A stretch of DNA of 64,000 nucleotides from Obelidium mucronatum (GCA_025765595.1 JAIVFH010000145.1:1-64000); one strand, 5' to 3'; positions 11,943-23,520 are shown, counted from the first letter of the stretch. Program-made: numbers and translations. Notes: generated by a model from the letters alone, not told the origin.

Positions 11943-12584
11943 ATGAACTTTTCTATGTTCCTCCTTGCCATTACAGCTTCAATTGCAACCCTTGCTACTG
12001 CCTCGAACGTCCAACTCGATTCAGTCACCACTCCCAGCAACGACACCCTCTCCTTGTTCGGTGACAGAGACGGCGGTTACCAATACCCACCAATTTTCGA
12101 CTCTGTCCCAGGATTCGACTGGTGGGGCTGGGATGCTGGAACCGACACAGCCAACAGTGCTCAACAGTGTGGTTACAAGGCCTACCAGCGCGGCCTCCGT
12201 TTCTACACCTGGCACGCCAACACACAAGTCTGCTACTTCAAGGCTCCACCAAGTGCTCCAGGAGTCGAAATGCGCATCACAAAGAGCGAAATCACCTATG
12301 AAAACGACTTTCCTAACGCGTTCGATGTTGCCCAGCTTTGGAACGTCAAGGCATCCACCTGTGAGTACTACTGCACGAAAGAGGGATACCCAGACAAAGG
12401 GTTCCCGCCTTGTCTTGTTGGAATCTATGCTTGGGGAAACTGTTACTTGAAGTTCCCGAACCCATCGGCTCCACATGTTTGGGCTGGTGTTGCAAGAGAG
12501 TTCAAGGAGAGACCACCAAAGCCTTGTCAATGTGGTCGTCAGCGTTGTTGTGGGGATGATCCTCACGTTTGCTGTGACTGGTAA
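11943..12584 (+). CDS. Small secreted Cys-rich protein, paralog B
   Basis: Single exon, 213 residues, start at the ATG at 11943, which begins a clean signal peptide (MNFSMFLLAITASIATLATA). The upstream in-frame ATG at 11829 would put 38 charged residues before the signal and lies across the TATA-like run, so it is rejected. It is very similar to paralog A along its whole length, with all cysteines kept, and is clearly a tandem duplicate with its own promoter. The role is unknown; extracellular location is inferred from the signal peptide and cysteine content. Confidence 0.88.
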   Translation: MNFSMFLLAITASIATLATASNVQLDSVTTPSNDTLSLFGDRDGGYQYPPIFDSVPGFDWWGWDAGTDTANSAQQCGYKAYQRGLRFYTWHANTQVCYFKAPPSAPGVEMRITKSEITYENDFPNAFDVAQLWNVKASTCEYYCTKEGYPDKGFPPCLVGIYAWGNCYLKFPNPSAPHVWAGVAREFKERPPKPCQCGRQRCCGDDPHVCCDW

Positions 12585-12764
12585 TTCATATCAGTTGGTT
12601 GTTCTGAACACGAATGGTGCTAGACTGCGGCGTGAAACAAATCTATTCAAATAAATTACATTTCATCCTTATTATTTTTACTTCTGTCTGTTATGAGTGG
12701 TTGTCTTGCTTTCATCTCATTTTGAAAAAAGCAAATCAAGAGTTTTTTTTACTATTTCTTTACT

Positions 12765-13763
12765 TCACTCCATCATATCTTCAATTTCTTTTGTATAAAT
12801 GTTGATATTGTTCTGAGTGTGGTAGCTGGCGCTACCCATGTGACTTGGAAGAGAACCTGACTGTCTGGAACTGGAGAGATTCTTTGCTGACTGCAAAAAA
12901 TCTTGTCGTTTACCTCCTGTTTCAATGTTAATAATTCCTTCCTTCCTCGCTTCATCAATCCGGCTCTGCGCATTTGTCTCCTTTGTAAGCTCAAGTCTAT
13001 GAAGCCGATACTTCATTCCAAAGAGAACAAAGAATATGGCTGTTGTCAAGCCACAAGCAGCAACAGTATACAAAAGATCGCGAAGGACTCCCATCACCAG
13101 GAACGCAAGCGCACAAATCGCGCAAACCGTGCTACATGTTCCAAACTGCGACACTTTAAGTAAATGATCATCCACGACATCTCCTAAAGCAGATACGCGC
13201 CATATAAACCTCACAAACGTGATCAAGTAAACGAAATCCAACGCGACAGCCACGATTCCACCGAGAATCGCAGTTCCAATCTGAATAGGGACCATGATTT
13301 GAAATAATTCAGTGTTTTCGAGAGAGTTTGCAATAGCTGCAATGATCCGCGGGATTACTTGCAAAGCGATAATAAACGGAGCTGTTTTCATGGCCAACTC
13401 CATTCCTTGGACCAAAGACGGACTATTTAAGGAAATCACCGACTTTCCCCTTCCCCAAGAATAAAGAACAAAGGCAATCTGCCAAGACGCGCCAAAGAAA
13501 CTCATTACGGCTTCCACATTTCTTTGGTTTGAGCTTGGATATATCATAAGCCATATCACTGCGGCGTAGATCATTGCTGATGAAAGACCCATCGCCAACA
13601 GTTGGATATTGAAGCTGGTCCAAAACTTGGCTTGCTGCGCTTTGATGACTTCGCGCTGGGCCATGAAACAAAAGAGACTGATTATTCCAAGCGCGTTTAC
13701 AGCGTATAAAGCGATGGAAAGAGGCAGAATAAGTTTGTTGTAAACGACTGGCTCGTTTATCAT
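12765..13763 (-). CDS. Seven-transmembrane protein (putative receptor-like)
   Basis: Single exon of 332 residues from the ATG at 13763 (MINEPVVYNK). Seven hydrophobic segments follow one another: about residues 12-36, 48-76, 90-112, 130-152, 165-198, 210-235 and 240-262. A hydrophilic tail of about 70 residues follows. The segment YSWGRGKSVI after helix 3 and a VIPRI motif in helix 4 match the 7TM gene at 48785-50047 (YSWARSRSVV, VVPPI), so the two are paralogs; this one lacks the Cys-rich N-terminal domain. A GPCR-like signalling role is an inference from topology only; no class-specific motif is recognised. It starts 88 bp after the stop of the upstream same-strand gene. Confidence 0.75.
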   Translation of the reverse strand: MINEPVVYNKLILPLSIALYAVNALGIISLFCFMAQREVIKAQQAKFWTSFNIQLLAMGLSSAMIYAAVIWLMIYPSSNQRNVEAVMSFFGASWQIAFVLYSWGRGKSVISLNSPSLVQGMELAMKTAPFIIALQVIPRIIAAIANSLENTELFQIMVPIQIGTAILGGIVAVALDFVYLITFVRFIWRVSALGDVVDDHLLKVSQFGTCSTVCAICALAFLVMGVLRDLLYTVAACGLTTAIFFVLFGMKYRLHRLELTKETNAQSRIDEARKEGIINIETGGKRQDFLQSAKNLSSSRQSGSLPSHMGSASYHTQNNINIYTKEIEDMME

Positions 13764-13850
13764 TGTCAATTTTTGTTTGATAGACAATGAGAAACCGCTG
13801 AGTTGGAAAAACGAGTGAAAAATGAAAGAATAATCGAAAAATAGTATATA

Positions 13851-15779
13851 TTAACAAATAAGGTTGAATAATAGCTGATTTTCCATTGATATAATAGAGG
13901 GATGGGCGTGATTGGACGGACAATTGAAACTACTGCACATCAAGTCGTCGCTATTGACGGGACCGACGTCCCAAATATCCGCATTTAATTCTTCTTTAAA
14001 TATTATTGCGGCGGTTGTGCGAAACATTTCGTTCCGTGCGTGTGTGTACTTTCGATGTTCAAACCGGTTATGTCCAAACACACGTGATGAGCATGCAGGT
14101 TGAGCAGGTCTAAATACAAATCTTACGCCACTCTCATGCGCATATAGAGTTTTGAGTGATATCGCAAACTGAAATGGGCGCATCAAAATTTCAATAACTT
14201 GACTCTATGTAAAACGTGGAATACCTTTCTCAATTCTTGGGCCCATTTAGCATATTGTTCAAAAGCAGCTCCCCAGTTTCCGGAACTAAAAATAACCAGT
14301 TTAACGCTTTCATTATATCGTCGACTTTCAGCAACTGCGTTCTTTGGGTGTCCCACATCCAAGATATCTTTCCACGAAAAAGGGTTGCGAGTTGAAGAGT
14401 CCCCAATCGAGCGGAAATAAATCTTGGCGTAAGCAGCTTTCCATTTTTCAGACTTACTCATCAACTCAACTTCACCCTCTGGATTCTTGTTGGCTATTCC
14501 TTCGTTCTCTCCAATCAGGACAGCACGGTTACCGTGATGAAAATCACCAAACCATCCAGAACGACCGTCCTCGCATATTTCCGCATCAGTATTGCCTTTT
14601 ACAAAGGTTGTCCAAGGTTTGTTCATGTTCAGATATTTTATGGCGCGGCGCGAGTTGCTGTCCCCGTACCAATGTATCACAGGATATTTTTTGATGAGGC
14701 ATTTTCGCGAAGCTTGGGGTGTAAAATGGCGGAGTGTACAGTCTGTAGTTGGAAGCCACAGATATCCGGTTTTACTCGGTGCTTGATTGGTTACCCAGGG
14801 TGTGTTGTTGTATGTGGGGTTCGATAGTAAGGCTGTGTGTAGACGCCAATGGCCGGGAAACAGGCCGTCTAATGGGAACGGGAAGGGTGCCTCTTCGGCG
14901 CTGGAGTTTGTGAGAACTGAGGAGTTGTAGAGTGCAGAGATGTTGCAGTGGGGGGATAGTTGATTTGGCTTCACGGAGGATCGTGTGTGGGGAACATATA
15001 CTTTTGCAGTTGTATTGGCCTGGATGTGTAATGGCAAGGTCACTTTCTTTAGCGATGAAATCTTCAAGTGAGTTGAGTTTATCGGGTTCCACTCGTAGTC
15101 CCGATGTTCTAAACGAACGGACAATTCGTATATTCCGTGCACAGACAGTTCGAGTTCTGATTCATAGATTCTGTTGAGTTCATGAGCATGACTACTCGAC
15201 GTTGGAGAGACCTGAGTTGGCGGTATGCATTGTCTGAGACTCTGACGGAAATGTGTTGTTTTGCTTGATGCCAAAAGAATTAGATCATCTGGAGGGAACT
15301 TTGGAGGAACTATTTGGTACCGCTCCCAGTGACCTGGTCCAAGATTATTCCTGGGTTGGACCTGACAGGATTCTCAGTCTGTTAACCAACTTGATCATGA
15401 AATTTGAAAATAAAAACAGACCACAGCGACGATGGTAAAGCTTGTTGGTGCGCTACTGGCAGAGGGAAATAGCCCGAATGACGAGGCATTGGCAGTGAAG
15501 ATGAACTCTGTCAGATTGGTCCGAACACTTCAAAAGTTCAAATCAACGCGTTTCGAGGTAAAAGATATGCCACAGAGAATACACGTACCGGCATGGCTTG
15601 AGTTGGTCCATCTGATAGATCGAAATGTCGGACAGACTTGATATGTTGTCTGTTTGGGTCTTTGCCTCCATCACTTTGACATCTGGTCTTGTGAAATAAA
15701 CATGCCAAAGCTGAAATACGAAAGCAAATGCTAGAAATAACGCGAAGGCGAAGTGCTTTGTGGAGACTGATTTGGTCAT
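13851..15779 (-). CDS. NXPE/PC-esterase-like type II membrane protein, 3 exons
   Basis: Exons 15779-15589, 15350-14225 and 14168-13851, joined in phase. Residues about 7-29 form a signal anchor (FAFALFLAFAFVFQLW). A beta-rich segment (ELELSVHGIYELSVRLEHR) resembles the Ig-like part of NXPE proteins. The PC-esterase/SGNH domain follows, with block I WYGDSNSRR (catalytic Ser in GDS) and, in exon 3, RFVFRPAQPAC, DIWDV and CPSNHAHPS, which carry the expected Asp/His. Many N-glycosylation sequons (NSS, NTT, NIS) fit a lumenal position. Enzymes of this fold add or remove acetyl or similar groups on glycans in the Golgi or at the surface. Neighbouring genes on the same strand also act on glycans. 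The 238-bp first intron is long for this genome, so that join is less certain. Confidence 0.75.
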
Positions 15780-15997
15780 AGACAAAAATTATTTAAGTCC
15801 AATATAGTGAGCTACAGTGCTTTGAGACATGTCACGTTATAAATAATTACATTCTCTCTTGTGTTTTTATTTCATTTGTATGGCCCTCATTCAGTCGGTA
15901 TAGTAGTAGTACAATGCCTCGCGTTCAAAGTAATATCAAGAAACCTACTAACCGATGCAAAAAAAGACTTATCAAGCTCATGGATTTTATAAGGATT

Positions 15998-17727
15998 TTA
16001 TTGTGATGTCAACAATGAATTATTGAAAAACAGTTTGCAACTCTGAAACTGATACCAATACAATTCATTTGTATCATGTACTTTGACTTGATCAAAATAC
16101 CCAAACAACTTCACCAATCCTTCAAAGATGCTCGAGTCGTTCATGGATACCCCTCGCATGGCTACATCGTCTGCATACTGTCGCACTTGCTCTGCCGCTC
16201 TTTTGCGGATCATAATGCTTCCACTCAGTCTCCTGTCCTCGCAGTCTCGGAATAAGACAATACTAGCCTCTCTGAACGCCCCCAACCGTCCATGAATAAG
16301 TCTCTCGCTATTTAAATACACTCCAGGACTCAGAATCCACACCCATTCATACGAGTTCCCACCAAGAAGTTCACTGGACGCAGCCACCTTAAGAGCCCTA
16401 CCAAGTCCTACACTAGCCCCCGAAAATTGCGCCTGACGAAAATAATCCGCCTGATGAAACGTGTTTGCATAATCCACACGCGTTCGTTCCTCCACGTCCC
16501 CCACTTTCACAGTCGCATGACTCATGGATAAAATCGCAACCCGCTGATACATTGCATTCGCGTTCCGAATATCCCCCCACCGCTCCCACGAGTCTGGAAA
16601 CACGGGGACAAGCACAATCCCGGCATCACCAGAAGAACTGGCCGCCTCCCTCATCAGCCGCAACTGCAACCCACGCAACTCAACAAGCCGTTCCTGGAAC
16701 AGCTTATAAACTTCCTCGCCAGCATTTCCATACTTTTCATGCCAAAACTTGTAATGGAACCCTTGCGTCAAGTTTGTTGATTTACTCACAGTCACCATGT
16801 TGTTTTGTTGGTAGTCAAACCAAGTGATGTTTGTGGTTTCGTTGAAGTAGGTTGTAATCAAGCTTTGTTCCATGTGTTTGTTGTAAGGCTCTTTTGACGC
16901 TAGATCCACCATGGCGTAGAAATCGCGGACACGCGGTTCAAAGAGGAATAACCCGACATTTAGCTCATTGTTGCAGCAGTCTTTACAGCCTCCGAAAAAG
17001 ACGTCCTTGTTTGCGAGCTTTTTTGAGTCCTTCAGGGTTTGGAATAGGGTGGGTATTGGGTTCGTTCGAATGTGGAATAAATCGGCATCAATGCTAAGGA
17101 TACTCGAATATACATTCTCGAGACGCCACATTTGGAGCTTTGTGTGTACAAATTCGTATTGGTGGCCCTTTTGGGTTGGGCTGACACCCTTGATTTGGAG
17201 TGGTGGGACCACGAGAAGTCGGGCACCGAGAGAAAGTAAAGTCTGGCGAACGTGGCGGGGGATTAAAGGAGTGATCATGACAACGTATTCAGTGTCGTCG
17301 GGGAGTTTGTGGTGGTGGTTGTAGAGGTATGTTTGCAAGGTTGCGCCAAAGGAATACCAGTCTAGTTCTCTTGTTTCTGGGTTGAGTGCGGAAGGGGAAG
17401 ATGCAAGAAGCGTCATTATTGCGTTTTTCTTGAGGGGCCGCGTTGTTGGGGGTGGGATAAATAGAAACTCTGATGGCTGTTGAAGCAAGGTTTGTTTAGC
17501 CATGAGAGAAGAAAACAAGAATGGCATACCAAATGCTTTTTCCAGCCAGGAGACGTTCGAAATAAGAATCCGTAAGGTGATAAAGACGTTGGCTCCATGG
17601 AAAGCCATAGAATAGTAAGCAATGTCAACGCAAAGAACACGGCTTGTGCTCTTTTCGAAGTAGTCACAGCCGCACGAAAGGCAGCTTTCCAGTATCGGAC
17701 AGCCAATAGACTCAATTGAAGAAGCAT
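15998..17727 (-). CDS. Type II membrane glycosyltransferase: GT8-like domain plus GT34-like domain
   Basis: Exon 1 17727-17530, intron 17529-17477, exon 2 17476-15998. The alternative start in the exon 2 frame has no good anchor; the spliced start gives a signal anchor (AVFFALTLLTILWL) after a basic cytosolic stretch. Domain 1 (about residues 85-330) looks like glycogenin/GT8: DTEYVVMITP near the start and the nucleotide-sugar metal site in ILSIDADLFHI. Domain 2 (about 380-540) resembles GT34 (Gma12/Mnn10): RVAILSMSHA, R.DYANTFHQADYF, then EWVWILSPGVYLN. In GT34 that last block normally holds the DxD; here LSPG replaces it, so domain 2 is probably non-catalytic. Likely a Golgi enzyme that glycosylates proteins or wall glycans; substrate unknown. 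Confidence 0.75.
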
Positions 17728-18126
17728 AACTTTTCTTAATCTTTCCTGTGTTGCTTCTCTTTTTTTGTTTAGTTGGCGGGACAGCAGTTCCCGCCCAGTT
17801 GAAGCCCATCATCTTGTTCGAATTGATTTGGGGCACTTTCACGTAATCATATATAAGGCCAATTCAATAGATAAAATCAAACTTTTGCGTCATTCTCTTT
17901 GCACCAAAAACATTAAAATCGTAATTTAGAATCAGTGCTCACATGGAGTATCAAGGATTATCCACGAACTGCGTTGAATATCTTTCCGATTTGACTGTCG
18001 AGAGATAGCGCCGAGACAGTGGAAAATTCAGGCCAACACACATCGATTTCTCATGGTGTCCTTATTTGGCGGTTATCAATTAAAAATAAATAAATAAAAA
18101 ATAAAAATTAATACATAAAAATAAAG
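17728..18126. other. Divergent promoter region between glycosyltransferase and VPS11
   Basis: About 400 bp between two start codons on opposite strands, AT-rich near VPS11 (repeated AAATAAAT-like runs at 18083-18120). No further gene is seen. Confidence 0.5.
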
Positions 18127-21100
18127 ATGGAACGACCGCCGTCATTCGTATCTTGTTCGTTAGTACCACGCGACCAGCAAAGCAGCAGCAGCGGAAGCAT
18201 TTCACTTCTTGCGTCTTCACACAAGGGAACATTGTTTTTGTGCAGTTCAAGCGGGGTTTTGTCTCTGGTGGGGCACTCGCCATCGTTGGACCAAGTATTT
18301 CGATGGCAGCCGCATGAAGCATCGCTGGTGCAACTCGTACAGCACCGCAATGTATTGTGCACAGTCGGGGTGAGTCGGGGGGGTATAAGTTTGAATGGCA
18401 ATGGAGTGCTTTGCCAACTGCAAAAACAAAAAAAAACCCAGGACGATGCCTCTGGCGTGCCGATACTCAAGCTGTGGAATCTCGACAAGAGCGACAAGGA
18501 CACGGGGATCCCGCTGCTCATCCGGTCTTTTACGATCCAAGTCAAGAACAAAGTGTTTCCGGTAAGAAAGTTCTTTGAAGAAATCTTTTAATCAAAAAAG
18601 CGCACAGGTCACCGCGCTCGCGGCCACGGACGCGTTTTCGCAGATCGCCGTCGGGCTCGAGAACGGCGTCGTGCTGCTCGCGCGCGGCGACCTGGCGAAT
18701 GCAACGCGCGCAAGCAGCCACTTTGGCGTTTTGTTCGAGGCCGAGTCGCGCGTGGCGGCGCTCGGCTTTGGCGGCGCGCGGCTGTTTGCCGCGACGGCGG
18801 CCGCCGTGTTTGCGTTCGACACGGCGCTCGACGCGTCGGCGGCGTCTAAAGAAGTATTCTTTTTTTTTTCTTTTTCTTTTTCTTTTTCATTTTTCTTTTT
18901 CTTTTTTCTTTTTTCTTTTCTTTTTCGTTTCTTTCTTTTCTTTTCTTTTTCTTTTCTTTTTCTTTTCTTTTTCTTTTCTTTTTCTTTTCTTTTAATTTGA
19001 TGACAAGATCAAACTCGACGCCGTCGGCGCGGACCCGCGCTGCGCAATCGTCACTCCGCCAGGCGACCCGTGCGCTGCAATGGTCGTGGCAAGAACTGAC
19101 GGCATCTACTTTTACGACTGCAACGGCCGCGGCGCGTGCTTCATGATTGAAGGTTTGTCAGTTTTAATTCTGCACTTGTTGTTCTTCTTTTTCATATATT
19201 CTTTTATCTATCCAGGCGAAAAAACTCTCATCCAGTGGTTCAAAAAGTATCTGGTCGTTGTATCGCGTCCACCTGCTCATCAGAGGCGACAAGGACACGG
19301 GAATACTGCTACATCTTCTCTTCTTGCGTCTGTTTCTGCCATTTCAAACAACCATCAACGTCGATCTTCTTCTGAATTCGATGATGATGATGATGAATTC
19401 GATCATTTACAGAAACTGGGAACTATTTTGACTATATATGATTTGCGATGCAAATTGATTGCTTTTCAAGGCTCTTTTGAGGGTCTTTCTGGTTCTGGCT
19501 CTGGTGCTGCGAGAGTTGGTGGTGGTATTTTGAGTGTGGCTACCGAATGGGATGAACTCTTTGTTTTGACTGCTGATCAAAAGGTTTTTTTATATCCGCC
19601 GAAGGCGGTGTCTCACGCCGAAGGCGTGTCTTTTCTTTGTTTCCTACTTTTCTTTTCCGTTCTTTTCGTTTCTTTCTTTGTTTCCCCTTCTTTTTGTTGC
19701 TTCATCGCTTTTATCCATACATGGAATGATGTACATACATCCATCCACATACATCCATCCAGAAGTATTAACCATACAACATGTAGATCTACCGCCTCGA
19801 AGAAAAAGACATGTCCACCAAACTTGAACTTCTCTATTCGAAAAACATGTATACTTTAGCACTGTCCCTCATATCTTCTCCACCAAACAGCGTCCTACCT
19901 TACCCCACAACATCCTCTAAACCAAAGAACCCAGACGACTCTCAAAGCTCCATATCCATCCTCTCCCCAACAACACCATCAAACAGACCAGCCCTCGACC
20001 CCGAATCCAAATCCCACAAAAACGAAATCCACAAACGATACGCCGACCACCTCTACAACAACTCAGAATTCTCCCAAGCAATGACCCAATACCTGCACAC
20101 AATCGGCCACCTCGAACCCAGCTACGTTATCCGCAAATACCTAGACGCCCAACGAATCCACCTCCTCGTAACCTACCTCCAACGCCTGCACAACAACAAC
20201 AACAACCACGCCTCCAAAAACCACCCAAACCTGGCCACCCCCGACCACACAACCCTCCTCATCAACTGCTACACAAAACTCAACGCCAGCAGCGAATTAG
20301 ACGCATTCCTACGCCGCGAAGACGTTGTTTTTGACGTGGACACGGCGATCCGCGTGTGTCGGTCCGCCGGGTTCTACACGCACGCACTGTACTTGGCAGA
20401 CCGGTTCGGCGTGCATGAATGGTACCTCCACGTGATGGTTGAAGATTTGGGACGGTATGAAGAGACTGTTGGGTATATCATGGGGTTAGCGCCGCGTGAG
20501 ATGGAAGCGTGTTTGAGGCGGTATGGGCATGTTTTGGTGCGTGAGATGGTTGGAGCGATGGTGGATGTGTTGGTTGTGTTGTGTACGACTGAGAGGAGGG
20601 TTGGGGATGAGGAGGATAGTAGTACGAATAGTTTGGTTTTGGGGGCTGCTGGTGGTGGTGGTGGTGGTGGTGGTGTTGGAGGGGGGGAGGAAGATGATTC
20701 AATGAGTAGTAGTGCGGTGTTGAAGCATGGGATGGGTGGGATGGTGTTGATGGGAAGTAACAAGAAACGGCAAAATGCGGCGGTGGGGGATGATGGAGGA
20801 GGAGGAAAAGATGTCATTAAGGAGGAAGAGACCACGCGGGTTCCCTTTGCTGAGGATTTTATACACTTGTTTGTAGATATGGATGAATGGTGTGTTGTAT
20901 TTCTGGAGAGGGTGATTGAAATTCGATGGGGGATCGCGTTTGATGGCAAGTTGCCTGGCGGTGGTGGCGGTAGTACCAAGAAGGAAGTGATTGTGATGGA
21001 TGAAGGTGATGAAGCGAGTTTGAATGTTATTTGCAACACGCTTCTGGAAATGTATTTGAGTTTGTCGAGGAGTAGTAGTGGGGAAGTGGAAGGTGAGGAA

Positions 21101-22221
21101 AGAGTAGATGGAGGCGATGTGGATAAAACAATGGAACTGAGACGGTTGAAGGCGCTTCGATTATTGCAACATCCAAAGGTTTGATATTTGGTGTTTTTTT
21201 TCCTTCTTCTTAATCCAATATTCGCACACAGACAAAGTACGATATGCAGCATGCTTTGATTCTCTGTCAAATCCACAAGTACCAGCCTGGAGTCATGTGT
21301 TTGTACGAGAAAATGCACATGTACAAGGAGATTGTAGAACACTACATGTCGAATGATGAATATACATTTGTCTTGGAATCATGTTTGAAATTCGGGTAAG
21401 AATTACAACGTTTTTGGAATCTCGTTCTGATCCCCCATTCAGGACCCATGACCCATCTCTCTGGAAAATCACGCTTTCCTATTTCGCTGAACGAAGCACG
21501 TCATCCACAACAGGATCTGAATCCGGCGAAACAGAGCTCTCCTTCCTCTTGACTGAAATCGATAAACGAAACCTCATGTCCCCCTTGCAAGTCCTCCAAA
21601 TCCTCTCCCAACACCCTGCCACCGTGACGATTGGAATGATAAAGCCATACCTCTTGGCGAAAATCAATGCCGAAAAGAAGCAAGCGGCCGAAAACGCGCG
21701 GTTGATTGCATCATTCCAACAGGAAACCAAACACATGAGGACGCTGATTCATGATTTGAAGACGAAACCTGTGGTGTTCCAAAACAGCAAGTGTAGCTTG
21801 TGCGCTGAACTGTTGGACTTGCCGAGTGTTCATTTCTTGTGTAAACACAGTTATCACGCTCGGTGTGTGAGTAATAATAACGGGAACGCGGTAAACGATG
21901 CGGCGGGCGCAGTGGACGCGAAGGATGTTGAGAAGGAATGTCCGATTTGTGCGCCTGAACACAAGATTGTCGAGAATCTGGCGAAAGCGCAGTTGGAGCA
22001 TGGAGGTCGGCATGATGTGTTTCTGAAAAAGGTTGAGTCTGTTTTTTTATTTTATTTTTTTTATCTGTGTGAGCGTATTGTATTGTGAGTTTTATATTAA
22101 TCTTCTGGTTCCTGTTTTGTACCCCCTCCGTTTTTTAAAGCTTGAGAGTAGGAAAGAGGATCGATTCGCAGTAGTTGCAGAGTATTTTGGCAAAGACTTG
22201 TTTTCAGCAAAGAGACTTTGA
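18127..22221 (+). CDS. VPS11: VPS11/PEP5, HOPS/CORVET tethering subunit with C-terminal RING, 9 exons
   Basis: Exons 18127-18369, 18442-18561, 18608-18853, 19008-19152, 19216-19583, 19787-21178, 21232-21395, 21443-22031, 22141-22221; all phases agree, about 1,115 residues. The N-terminal half has beta-propeller-like sequence. The family hallmark IYRLEEKDMSTKLELLYSKNMYTLA starts the alpha-solenoid, followed by the LILCQIHKYQPGVMCLYEK segment. The C-terminus has a RING-type finger (CSLC, FLCKHSYHARC, CPIC). In other fungi Vps11 is a core subunit of the CORVET and HOPS complexes that tether endosomes and vacuoles. Oddities: a Gly-rich/acidic low-complexity insert at about 20647-20695, a 135-bp TTTTC-type tract in intron 3, and two GNA-loop hairpins in intron 5. 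Confidence 0.93.
18855..18995 (+). repeat. VPS11: Pyrimidine microsatellite (TTTTC-type) in VPS11 intron 3
   Basis: Nearly uninterrupted C/T sequence filling intron 3 (18854-19007). It sits on the sense strand as a very long polypyrimidine tract ending shortly before the acceptor AG at 19007. Confidence 0.85.
19594..19637 (+). repeat. Two GNA-loop hairpins in VPS11 intron 5
   Basis: ACCGCC-type stem with loop GAA (CCGCCGAAGGCGG, about 19596-19608) followed at once by CACGCCGAAGGCGTG (about 19615-19629). The second hairpin differs at two stem positions, and each change is matched on the other arm, so base pairing is kept. Confidence 0.8.
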
Positions 22222-22707
22222 CGGAATAGTAAAAGTGATTCAATTATGTTGGTTTTTATTCTTCTTTTCACCGGCAAGCGACATTGTTATGTCATGAACT
22301 TGTAAAGGAACTGATCTTGTGAGTATCGTAACAGTGGATCAAGAGCGTATCTTCTTTTGCCTGCTTTGTTAACGAATTTGGCATCCCTTGCCCGTTCTAT
22401 TGGTTTACAGAGAGTTCCTGTGAATGCGATACCCTGACGAACTAAATCCCACTTTGCATGTATTCGTTTTAAAGCATACTGTCAAATCAACCGATGGAGA
22501 CTTGCCTGGTGCGGTTTAGAGTGTTTTTTTTAGTTTCCATTCGAGAACGTATATTGATATAATCTGTGCAACTTTTTAAGAGCATATATTGAATACATTC
22601 AATTTATAACCTTTTTTTTATTCTTTGCTTTAAAAACGTTAAAACCCTTTGCAAAAAACTTAATAAATTTTCGAAACTGCTTTTCAACCGTTGGTAAAAA
22701 ACTGTTC
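22222..22707. other. Convergent intergenic region after VPS11
   Basis: About 490 bp between the VPS11 stop and the stop of secreted paralog C. The last 110 bp (CATATATTGAATACATTC at about 22584 onward) is a 3' flank that recurs after paralogs D and E (about 23753 and 25700). Confidence 0.5.
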
Positions 22708-23376
22708 CTACTCATCGCAGCAATCCCTTCTAATAGCATCATTGCCGCAGCATCGAGGGTTTCCACATTTGCATGGCAGTGGTTGTCTCTCCTGATACTC
22801 TGTCGCGACTCCAGCCCACACACCAGGACCTGAGCGGTTGGGGTACTTCAAATAGCAAGTTCCTCCCGCATAGACACTGACAAGACAAGGCGGGAGGTTC
22901 CTGCCTGGAAATCCTGACGGCTTGCAGTAGTCCTTGCAAGTCGATTCAGGAACCCCATGGATTTGACCCACGTCAAATGACCCAGTGAAATCAGCTTGAT
23001 AAGTTTGTTCACTGTTTGTAATACGCATCTGAACGTCTGCGTATACAGGGCCCTTGAAAAAACACTTGCCGGTACTCGAGTGCCAAGTGAAAATACGATG
23101 GCCTGCATTGTATGTTTTCTCGCCGCAAGCTACATAGCTGGAGACATAATCTGATCCAGCATCCCATCCCCACCAATCGAATCCTTCATAGGCAAAATAC
23201 TTGGGAATCAATTGAACTCTTCCATCGCGGTCAGCCAAGAGGGCTGAAGTAGTACCGTTGCTAGTATTGGCGTCCAATTCAAGAGCTTGCGTTGTGGCAG
23301 CGGAGATGGTGATAGCAAGTGTAATACTTGCGAATGCAGTGATAGCAACTGCAAGGCAATTCATAGAGATTCTCAT
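22708..23376 (-). CDS. Small secreted Cys-rich protein, paralog C
   Basis: Single exon, 222 residues, start at the ATG that opens a signal peptide (residues about 1-30, rich in Ala/Ile/Thr). The core matches paralogs A and B: RDGRVQL, GFDWWGWDAGSDY, CGEKTY, FTWHSSTGKCFFKGP, MRITNSE, FDVGQIHG, CKDYC, CLVSVYAGGTCYLKYPN, WAGVATEYQER and the Cys-dense tail. A spacing of about 1.17 kb separates its start from that of paralog D, and both flanks are shared, so coding region, promoter and 3' flank were duplicated as one unit. Function unknown; secreted, disulphide-rich. Confidence 0.88.
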   Translation of the reverse strand: MRISMNCLAVAITAFASITLAITISAATTQALELDANTSNGTTSALLADRDGRVQLIPKYFAYEGFDWWGWDAGSDYVSSYVACGEKTYNAGHRIFTWHSSTGKCFFKGPVYADVQMRITNSEQTYQADFTGSFDVGQIHGVPESTCKDYCKPSGFPGRNLPPCLVSVYAGGTCYLKYPNRSGPGVWAGVATEYQERQPLPCKCGNPRCCGNDAIRRDCCDE

Positions 23377-23430
23377 CTTTAAGGTTTACTTTTTTCAAGT
23401 ATGTTGTTTTTGATAACAATTGCAGCGAAT

Positions 23431-23520
23431 TTTTGTATCGAATGGCTGCGCTCAGCCCCACTCGACTGCGTAGTCCAGTGACGTGTGGCTGATTCTGCAC
23501 GATGAACATTATTTTGTGCT
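23431..23520 (-). promoter_or_regulatory. Conserved promoter block of paralog C
   Basis: A segment with GGCTGCGCTCAGCCCC, ACTGCGTAGTCCAGTGACGTG and GGCTGATTCTGCA recurs almost unchanged upstream of paralog D (about 24617-24690) and E (about 26513-26580). It contains the palindrome-like GGCTGCGCTCAGCC. A TATA-like GATACAAA (sense) lies at about 23431-23440. Confidence 0.5.

Noticed and set aside
14183..14224. Apparent early stop of the PC-esterase at about 14183
   Set aside because: Reading through gives VKLLKF and loss of the catalytic His; a GTATTC donor at 14224 and a TTTCAG acceptor at 14169 restore the missing C-terminal block in phase.
15253..15641. Two plus-strand frames opposite the NXPE-like gene
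   Set aside because: They overlap the first intron and exons of the minus-strand gene and have no recognisable domain; the minus-strand model gives anchor and esterase motifs in phase.
15998..17842. Unspliced 614-codon model for the glycosyltransferase
   Set aside because: It begins with GTG or a poor ATG and lacks a clean anchor; splicing 17529-17477 gives a typical type II anchor and the same catalytic part.
20374..21342. 322-codon frame antisense to VPS11
   Set aside because: It is Pro/Ser-rich because it mirrors the Gly/Val-rich codons of VPS11; the plus strand is conserved.
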